64,000 nt of DNA from Siphonodentalium dalli. Lineage: Eukaryota; Mollusca; Scaphopoda; Gadilida; Siphonodentaliidae. Shown piece by piece: positions 56,660 to 64,000 of the stretch. The translations under genes were made by a program, and so were the position numbers. The stretch's first letter is position 1. Each line of letters starts with the position of its first letter. The DNA lies in assembly GCA_032622095.1 (NCBI GenBank), contig CP136063.1, positions 117,448,723 through 117,512,722 of the forward strand, written 5' to 3'. The notes under the pieces were generated by a model. The model was given only the letters and a program-made list of their open reading frames with translations. It did no database searches and was not told the DNA's origin.

Positions 56660-57640
56660 GACATTGAATGTTTTTACATCAACTTCTAATGGTCAGTTAC
56701 TGTAATTTTATCATTCAATATAACTATGCGACAAAGAAAAACTGTCATTTTATCATTCAATATAACTATGCGACAAAGAACAACTATCATTGATAACAAC
56801 GAAGCATGTATTTCCAGTTATTTATCTCAAACTATCATTGATGACAGTAAAGCATGTAATTTCAATGATTTATCTCAAATCAATTCTAATTTGATAATCG
56901 TCTAAGTTTATCTTCCCGCCCCCGCCTGAATGTTTTTACATCAACATCCAATGGTCAGTTACTCCCATTTTATCGTCCAATATGACTATGCGACTAAGAA
57001 AAACTATCACTGATGACTATGCGACTAAGAAAAGCTGAAAAACTATAATTGATGACAATGAAGCATGTATGTTCTTTGATGGAGGCTATAGTTAAAGTTC
57101 GGAAAATGTTCATTTATCTCCCCACCTGAGTTTTTTTTAACAAAAACATTATGAATTGTAATGCCTCTGCCAAAGAAAAAAAACATGTTCCTTGTCACCA
57201 ATGATAGTTTATCTCAAATCCATGCGAACTGGATAATCGTCTAAGTGTATCTTTCCACCCCCTGCCTGAATGTGTTTGCTTATAATTACATCTCCAAATT
57301 ACACCAATGAATTATCTCAAATCAATTCGAACTGAATACTCGTCTAAGTTTATCTTCCCATCCCCTGCCTGCATATTTTTACAACAACATATAACGGCCA
57401 GTTACTCCCATTTTATCATTCAATATGACAACTAAGAAAAACTATCAGTGATGATACTGAAGCATGTATTTTCTGTGAATGAGGCTACAATTAAAGTTCG
57501 GAGAATGTTCATATATCTCCCCCACTCACCCGAGTTTTGTTTCAACAAAATTAATTCTGAGTTGTAATGTTTTTGCCAAAGACAAAACATGCTTCCTTGT
57601 CACCAATGATAGTTTTGCTTAGTTACATAGTCATGTTTAA
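56660..57640. repeat. Array of about 280-bp degenerate units
   Basis: Three units are recognisable by TTTTTACATCAAC.TC.AATGGTCAGTTACT, ATTTTATCATTCAATATAACTA, CGAC.AAGAAAAACTATCA, GAAGCATGTATTT and AATCGTCTAAGTTTATCTTCCC. The first unit carries an extra internal duplication (ATTTTATCATTCAATATAAC twice). Confidence 0.7.
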
Positions 57641-57944
57641 TGATACAATGAGAAGAACTGGCCACTACAGTTAAAGAGAGACCCTGAATCCGGCCATTAT
57701 TAGGACGATCTCCTTTTATACTCGACCAAATATATGCAACAAACGGATTAATTGGAGCCACATCTTAGTTCACACTACACTCATGTGCTCTATGAACGAT
57801 GCAAACAACGTGGTAATTATAATACAAATGAATTTATGACTCAAGTTTATTACTGAGTTACGGTCCTTATTTCTGAATTATGGTTCATTAGTTTGTCCAA
57901 TTTTAGTGATTCTAAGTCTGACATATTCACTCATGGGCAAACAG

Positions 57945-58229
57945 GGGCCCCCGGTGGTCCAGTCGGTAGAGTGCCATGTGAATTACGCCGTCACAGGCCG
58001 CCCAGCGCTGACGAAACTGGTCATAGGGAGGGTTACCGGAATCGTGTATCTGGGAAAGTTTGGCAGTTGCTTCCCGGGGGTCGGTGGTTTCTACACGCAG
58101 TGGAACAATTTCCCGGTGAAATTAAGCCTCTGCGTGTTCTTTCCTCCACCCGTAAAATTGACAACGTCGTGTGTGGCCTAGCGGCTAGAACGACGATAGA
58201 CCCTAATAAACAAACAAACAAACAAACAT
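57945..58229 (+). mobile_element. tRNA-derived SINE with (AAAC)n tail
   Basis: The head GGTGGTCCAGTCGGTAGAGT resembles a tRNA A box (TGGYNNAGTNGG). The element continues through GGAAAGTTTGGCAGTTGCTT and GGCCTAGCGGCTAGAACGAC, and ends GATAGACCCTAATAAACAAACAAACAAACAAACA, a LINE-type 3' tail with a simple repeat. Length is about 285 bp. The B box is poorly preserved. ORFs over it (57893-58239) are incidental. Confidence 0.65.
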
Positions 58230-58559
58230 GAGCAAACACACTTGACAGGCCCCTTTTTGGATGTGCAACCTTTGTCTTAAATCAAGCTAGAAAACTACAC
58301 ACGTGTTTACCGAAATATTCATAGATCGTGTGGTTATGGCTCAGTGGACTGCCCTGAACTGTTTGCACTGGCTGTCGAGCAAGAACGTCAGTTTAATGGT
58401 TTGTTTCTATAAATTTCAAGACCAATCAAATAATCCGATCTTATTTTGGGAGTATGTCTCTTTCACCAAATTTGAATAACTATTTATTTGTAATTCTTAT
58501 GCTTACATATGCCCAGTCCGATTTTACTACACATAGTGTGCCTGTCATTTACAGGAAGG

Positions 58560-58620
58560 GTCCCTAGAGTGTGAATTTAGTGATGCTACCCCTCTGGGGA
58601 CCTCATTCTGCAAATGGCAC
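58560..58620. repeat. Single arm of the nested-palindrome MITE
   Basis: GTGAATTTAGTGATGCTACC, then CCTCTGGGGACCTCATTCTGC. It matches the 23.5-kb and 59.8-kb elements. Confidence 0.65.
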
Positions 58621-59839
58621 ACATTACTTGCAGATTGCCCGGTCCAATTTGACTGCAAATTAGTCTTTTGCAAGTTTATTTTCAGCAAAACACTTGAGAT
58701 CATCAACAGTTGTGTGTCACAAACAATAAGATATTCCGCAAAAGCAACCGCCAGCTTTACATTGAAAATAAGTGCAAAGTTGAGAACGCTCTTTAATATC
58801 TACTGCTTTGGGAAAGTATGGACACTCTGTCAGGGTTAATGGATGAGCTGCTGGACATTTGTAAACTAGATTGTCGAGGCCGAAGAGCGGGAATATTTAT
58901 TTTTTGAATGTCGAGTCTCGGAGCTTTCCCACGAATCTCGATGAGTGAGACATATACAAACGATTTGTGTATAAAAACTATTTCTCAGTCAGATGGAACT
59001 CATTTTGCATAAATTGGGAGACATGATCATTCTAGAATACCAATGTCGACTTGTTGTATAAGGTATGGTCTAAAGTGCCCATTCGGAAGATAGAAGGTTG
59101 AGGACTTGAGGTAGAACAACGAGTTGGGTTTTAATATTAGAGATGATCATTGTAATTATTGCTAGACTGACAAAAAGTTTAAACATGTTAAAACGTTCCC
59201 CTTTTTAGAACCTCCTATTAATGGGCTTATTGACGTGATCTTATCATTTTATTTGATGTCAAATCGGACGGTGGATCTTTAATTGCATTTTGAAGTATTT
59301 ATGTGGATTAATTGAAGTTATTTCTATAACAAATCCACCTTTGTTACAGAAACATAGAGAAGATGGAGTTAATCAACAATGGAACTGGACATTCGATCGT
59401 CAGAACAACAATCAAAGAGGCTATGTGGCTGTTCAAGATGCTATTAGCTGCAGATTTATTATTCTTGTGTCACGTGTCAGGATTGACATTGTTATTGTTT
59501 ATATTCTGTTCCAAAACAAATTTCGAGATCGTTTGGAAAATGCGACAAGAGTGTCTTATGTATTACAAATGAACGGGTCTCTATTTCATGTGACAACGAG
59601 AGTCTCATATACATTACAAATCGTATCAGATGAGAAGCTCAAGAAAGAGCTTCATCAATGTAGAGCACGTGTATTACATAAACACACATCATCAGGTTAC
59701 AGTTCATTTCATTTCTTGAATTATTTTTCTGGTATCATTTTGAGTGAGTTTTGATAAATTAGCCTTGTTACCATGGCAATGAACCATACCTCATATGATA
59801 TCTCAAGTTTTAACCCTTTCTTTACTAATTACTCATTGG
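58621..59839. other. Gene-free stretch with one unexplained ORF
   Basis: The ORF 59290-59754 (154 codons) has two similar strings (TRVSYVLQ and TRVSYTLQ) and an NATR sequon, but no recognised domain. An overlapping frame (59363-59572) looks membrane-like. A TTGTTACAG at 59341-59349 could be an acceptor. Neither can be assigned to the receptor gene, because phase 1 would hit a stop at once. Confidence 0.25.
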
Positions 59840-60165
59840 TGAGTCATGCTACCCCTCACAACGGGCTGGCGTCACCAAATTCACCATATGGGGGCCTCAT
59901 TCTGCTTAGGCCTCATCTTTCGGGAAGTATCAACATGTATAGTCTCAAATTAACATTTATTTGGTTACTTTTTCCTTTCTGGGAAGTGTATATATCCCCT
60001 AATTTGCAGATGATAAAATGCATAATTGAGGTGACTAATAGGTTAACATCACCAACTTCAACTGGGGACTTCAATCTGATCCGAGGTATCCCATAGCATT
60101 TGAGGCATAAGCAGAATGAGGTTCCCAGAAGGTAAATTTGGTGACGCTAGGCAGCCGTGTGGGAT
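59840..60165. mobile_element. Second full copy of the nested-palindrome MITE
   Basis: The left end has GGCTGGCGTCACCAAATTCA, then CCTCATTCTGCTTAGGCCTC. The right end, as reverse complement, has TAGCGTCACCAAATTTACCT, then CCTCATTCTGCTTATGCCTC. The centre is collinear with the inverted 23.6-23.8 kb copy (CTAATTTGCAGATGATAAAA against ATCAATTTTATCTTCTGCAA...). Confidence 0.75.
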
Positions 60166-60504
60166 ATCTTACTAAATTCACCATATCTTACTCAATATGC
60201 AAATGATAGACACAATAAACTATTTGCAGGCTCGGTGCAATAATATGTTTAATTAATTGAATATGAATCCGTCTGAATTTGTTTATCTCGTTAACATTTT
60301 TTTTAGTATTATCTGATCTCCTCCATTTAGTAAGGTAGAGGTTATCAGATTAATATATATAGGTGGTGGTTCAATATTAGTAAGATACAATTAAATGTAT
60401 CAATCAACAGGATAGTGCATTTAACCAAAGAGTTAAACAGCAATATTAACCCTTAACCATTCCACGACCGGCGCTTAATTAAATATTGCGACAACACGGT
60501 GCCA

Positions 60505-60655
60505 AATTATAATATCCACCTTGACCGTGTAAGCCAGTGTATTTTCTCACATATATATGCGAGGCTCCATATGAGAGACTCGTGTATACATGAAAATGTG
60601 CTGGCACATGATTTTTAATGCTGCACCAGCACAGCTCCCATCATGAAATGGTTAA
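60505..60655. repeat. Dispersed repeat, plus copy of the 49.3-kb family
   Basis: CACCTTGACCGTGTAAGCCA, TATGCGAGGCTCCATATGAG, GAGACTCGTGTATAC, TTTTTAATGCTGCACCAGCA and CATCATGAAATGG in the order found, reverse-complemented, at 49328-49470. Confidence 0.6.
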
Positions 60656-62280
60656 CCTATAATAAGTGAACATCGTCCTGCATTTGATGTTGAACATTTA
60701 TGTTTCTTAATCTATGCTCCATTTTTTTACCATTATCACACAGGGGCTTGTCTCAGAAAACCAAGCAAAGTCAAATCATAAATTAAAAACTGAAATTCAA
60801 AATTTAAATTGAGCGTGCCACTTTAACAAACGCATATCTACTTAAGTACTACTAGTGGTAGTGTGTTTTCTCCACTAATACAATTAAGCGTATCAGTTTA
60901 ACCGATTTGTTTACCAGATTTGTAAAACTTACCTTATTATTAAGGGCAAATTTGATTTGTATGTGTCAATTGCATAGTATTATGAAAATAGATGTGTTTG
61001 TTAAAGTGGATCGCTCATTTTTATTTTGATTATTTTGTTGATTTTTTTTGTCGATTTCTTAATGACAGGCCCCTGTGAATTAGCACGTTCAAATTGGAAC
61101 TTCCAATTTAATTATAAGTAACTCTGTAGAGTAGACTTCACAATTTAGCAGTGCAGGAGTAGTAGATTCGTGATAGTAGGTCCCTGCGAATCGATTTTAT
61201 TCGATGTGATTTGAAGCCGTTTGTCCGATTTGATTTGATTCGAAATCAGCTGTTCTGATTAGAATTGTATCGAGTCATTTCCACCAGGTCCACGCCCATG
61301 ATTTGTGCAGATCAAAATGTTTTTATTTAATTTTTGTTCGAAGATACTTGTACTAACTTCTACTAAGTTGTACATTGTACTACTAACAACCACACAGACA
61401 AATAACAGTATCGCAAATGTTCTATACATTGATAGCACAAGCTCTGTAATAATCTGGCACGATGCGTGATTCCTGTAGCTGTGAGTAACAAGGTAATTAC
61501 AAACAAAACTAGAATGCACCCATAGAGATGCCGACTTGCGCCAATATTATACACTGTAGGAATGCAGGAAGGTATGCCGGGGTGGGTAGTCCGAGAGGCA
61601 AAAACACATTTTTTACAACCTCATACAAATGTTTTACTAAAGACCTTTTGTGCTCATATTTGACATTTTGAACAGTTTAACACTTATTATAGCTGCAAAA
61701 ACACCTTATGTATGTTACTGGACCCGTATATGGGCTTTATTGGAGGTGACATGAAGCTGACATGTTGCATATGGGACGGTGAGGTGAAAAACTTCCTTCC
61801 CGACACCCTTCGAAAGAAGCTTCGAGAAATGTACAACTGAAATAAATAAACTTGTCCTCATGTAACTTACCTGTAGGACTTTTAAACCTAGATCATTGCA
61901 CTGCATGAAAAGCGAGATTTATAAAATATAAATGTTGCATAAATTTAGGACCCTAAATTTATGCATGCATTTATGCATATTAAATGCCTTTAACCAAAAA
62001 TATAAATCTCGCATTTATATTTTTAAATCTCGCATAAATGTCGCATTAATTTCGCTCTTTACTGTAACCAACGGCGGGTTTCATTACGCCACAAGGTGGT
62101 GTAAGCTGTATTACAGTTTTTCATGTTAGAGCGGACGATCGATAATCCACCGGGCGAATGCATTATGGTTAGGTATTTTTTCGTACTTGAGTATAAACCG
62201 TACCGATAGAGTGATGATAGTCCAACAAAGATTAGCACATGTGTTTACGTCACCGGTGTAATTGTGGGGACATGTTTCTA
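60656..62280. other. Gene-free stretch
   Basis: A minus-strand frame within 61259-61519 contains MYRTFAILLFVCVVVSST, which would make a signal peptide. No donor, downstream exon or homologue was recognised, so it is not called as a gene. Repeated ATTTATGCAT and AAATCTCGCATTTAT strings lie at 61915-62045. Confidence 0.3.
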
Positions 62281-62284
62281 TTAT

Positions 62285-62405
62285 GCAGGTTCGCTATCCC
62301 GAAGGTCCACTATTCCGAAGGTTCTCTATTCTGAATACTTGCTATTTCGAAGGTTCACTATTCCGAAGGTTCGCTATTCCGAAGGTTCTCTATTCCGAAG
62401 GTTTT
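62285..62405. repeat. 15-bp minisatellite CTATTCCGAAGGTTC, array 1
   Basis: About seven imperfect units of CTATTCCGAAGGTTC lie in tandem. Each unit contains the dyad GAAGGTTC. The array leads into a duplicated segment that is repeated after array 2. Confidence 0.75.
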
Positions 62406-63075
62406 TGTTATTTTTAGGTTAATTCTATATTCTAAAGTATTGAGAGGGTTCATTATCACGAAGATTCTTTTTATGGAGTGTGCGCTCACATCCGAACTGA
62501 TCCTGTGTGCATACCGATACAGATACAGGAGGAAATAACTCAGAACATTAAATGTGATTTTGTTTTGTTTTCGCGGGTTTTCTTGAGATTTAATGTGATT
62601 ACGTGGGCCCATACCTTTGAATTCTTGGCATATAATATGAATGTTGTGGTATATATGGACCCTCCTGCATTGGGACATGACACAGGTACAGTTGACTTAA
62701 GTGCTGTTCTGTGTGGGCTCCAATTTGGGGTTCAATATTTAAGGGCCAAATTTTATAATTTTATGGGCCCATACCTTTGAACTCTGGGCATATAATATGA
62801 ATATTGGGGGGCATGTCTCTATTCCGAAGGTACACTATTCCGAAATTTCTCTGAATGTTCGCTATTCCGAAGGTTCACCAATCCGAATGTTCGCTATCTC
62901 GAAGGTTCTCTATTCCGAAGGTTCTCTATTCCGAAGGTTTTTGTTATTTTAAGGTTAATTCTATATTCTAAAGTATTGAGAGGGTTCATTATCACGAAGA
63001 TTCTTTTTATGAAGGAAATAACTTAAAACATTAAATGTGATTTTGTTTTGTTTTCGCGGGTTTTCTTGAGTTTAA
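62400..63075. repeat. Duplicated segment with second CCGAAGGTTC array
   Basis: The stretch 62400-62600 (TTTTTGTTATTTTTAGGTTAA, TAAAGTATTGAGAGGGTTCA, then AAATGTGATTTTGTTTTGTT and TTCGCGGGTTTTCTTGAG) recurs at 62937-63075. Array 2 (62818-62940) precedes the second copy. In between, CCCATACCTTTGAA..CTGGGCATATAATATGAAT occurs twice (62609 and 62768). Confidence 0.7.
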
Positions 63076-63570
63076 TGTCATTACGTATGACCTTATTTCT
63101 CATTACATATTCACGCCAAGCAGCCCACACAATTGCTATGTTTCCATGCGATTTAATGTCATTACGTGTGACCTAATATCTCAATGATCTGAGGCAAGAG
63201 TACGCCTGCTAAAGGCTAATTATAACAGTGGGGCTATAACGCTCAATGAATAATGGAGGCTATAACAAACTGCGCAGCAGAATATCGTTGATTAAACGAG
63301 TATGAGATGAGCCTAACTGCAATTGTGACTTTGTTTAAAGGCCCACTTAATTTTCGAGTCATTGATTTTTGTTATAGTATATACGGTTTTAATAACAATT
63401 CATGCCATAAAATTTGAATAAAATACTATAATTCATCACCATTTGAAACGCAGAATAATTCTATCTCCTAGTTTGAAACACCTTTAAAAAACCGCGACAA
63501 GTCGTGCGTCGTATATCTAGCAATTAGCAACTAAAATGTCCTCTTCGGCTTTCTATAGATTTCAACGTAA

Positions 63571-64000
63571 TTTGATACCTAGGGGTATTTGTGTCAGGGA
63601 AGTGTTTTGGACGGGTCAAATCGTGACCCCGACCTGATCTTGACCTTTAAAACTGTCAATGCAATGTCAATTTGGGTAAAACGGACAAATTTCGGCGAAA
63701 TTTGATACCTAGGGATACTTTTGTCCGGGGAGTGTTTTGAACGGATCAGATCGTGACATTGGCGTAACCTTGACCTTCAATGTGGTCAATCAAAGGTCAA
63801 ATCGCGTAAAACGGATGGATTTCGACTAAATTTGATACCTATGGGTACTTTTGTCGGGGGAGTGTTTTGGACGGGTCAAATCATGACTCCGACCTTACCT
63901 TGACCTTCAAAATTGTTAATTAAAGGTCAAGTGGGTTTAAAACGGACGGGTTTCGACGAAATTTGATACCTAGGGGTATTTTTCTCCGGGGCGGGGGTGT
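63571..64000. repeat. 130-bp tandem array running off the window
   Basis: TTTGATACCTAGGGGTA starts at 63571, 63701, 63831 and 63962 (period 130-131). Each unit includes GTGTTTTGGACGGGTCAAAT, then CTTGACCTTCAA and ATTTCGACGAAATTTGATAC. TGACCTTGACCTT-like strings recur once per unit. The array is incomplete at the right edge. Confidence 0.9.

Noticed and set aside
57893-58239. 112-codon and overlapping ORFs
   Set aside because: They fall on the tRNA-derived SINE and its AAAC tail.
59290-59754. 154-codon ORF preceded by TTGTTACAG, considered as a cytoplasmic exon
   Set aside because: In the required phase 1 it meets a stop within two codons; other frames show no signalling motif.
61259-61519. 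Minus-strand frame with MYRTFAILLFVCVVVSST as a secreted-protein start
   Set aside because: No splice donor, partner exon or conserved continuation was found; hydrophobic stretches arise easily in AT-rich DNA.
1-64000. CRISPR arrays, operons, bacterial promoters or phage genes
   Set aside because: The tandem arrays have no unique spacers, coding density is very low, introns with GT-AG sites are present and all long ORFs are eukaryotic retrotransposon proteins.

Overview
This window is eukaryotic and AT-rich, and it reads like the genome of a marine mollusc (bivalve or gastropod). That placement is an inference from the repeat types: CR1/Jockey-like LINEs, a decayed Ty3/gypsy element, a tRNA-derived SINE with an (AAAC)n tail, many palindromic MITEs, and mollusc-style dispersed repeats with GGACGGACGG or GTCCGTCC blocks. 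Nothing bacterial is present: no operons and no dense coding. The few uninterrupted long ORFs belong to retrotransposons.

The one host gene I can assemble is on the + strand and is built from small symmetrical phase-1 exons. A signal-peptide exon lies at 6854-6914, a V-type immunoglobulin-domain exon at 36514-36852, a 51-bp stalk exon at 43540-43590 and a transmembrane exon from 50438. A degenerate duplicate of the transmembrane exon sits at 50831-50890, and a possible tail exon with a polyA signal lies at 52598-52659. Together they describe a small single-Ig type I membrane receptor whose Ig core has Trp and Val where the two canonical cysteines normally sit. Its introns (about 30, 7 and 7 kb) hold almost everything else in the window.

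Layout. 0.3-5.3 kb: minus-strand Ty3/gypsy fossil (gag, PR, RT, RNase H, IN) with catalytic residues lost and the integrase zinc-finger segment triplicated. 5.3-6.85 kb: putative upstream region. 8.3-9.35 kb: decayed LINE. 9.3-17.4 kb: mosaic of dispersed and tandem repeats, including a 0.8-kb repeat present once empty and once carrying a LINE. 19-28.3 kb: fold-back elements, MITEs and tandem repeats. 28.4-30.75 kb: minus-strand LINE with an intact reverse-transcriptase frame. 31.7-33.2 kb: inverted partner of the 21-kb repeat and a Mutator-like transposase relic. 34.6-36.4 kb: a 5'-truncated LINE with polyA tail and target-site duplication, ending 115 bp before the Ig exon. 38.9-43.5 kb: identical duplicated blocks and a 127-bp tandem array in front of the stalk exon. 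45.1-46.7 kb: decayed LINE. 47.7-48.2 kb: MITE flanked by TTAA. 50.4-52.8 kb: transmembrane and tail exons. 52.8-64 kb: SINE, MITE and several tandem arrays, ending in a 130-bp array that runs off the edge.

All homology statements come from reading motifs by eye; no database or splice predictor was run. The gene model rests on exon phase, splice consensus and domain logic.
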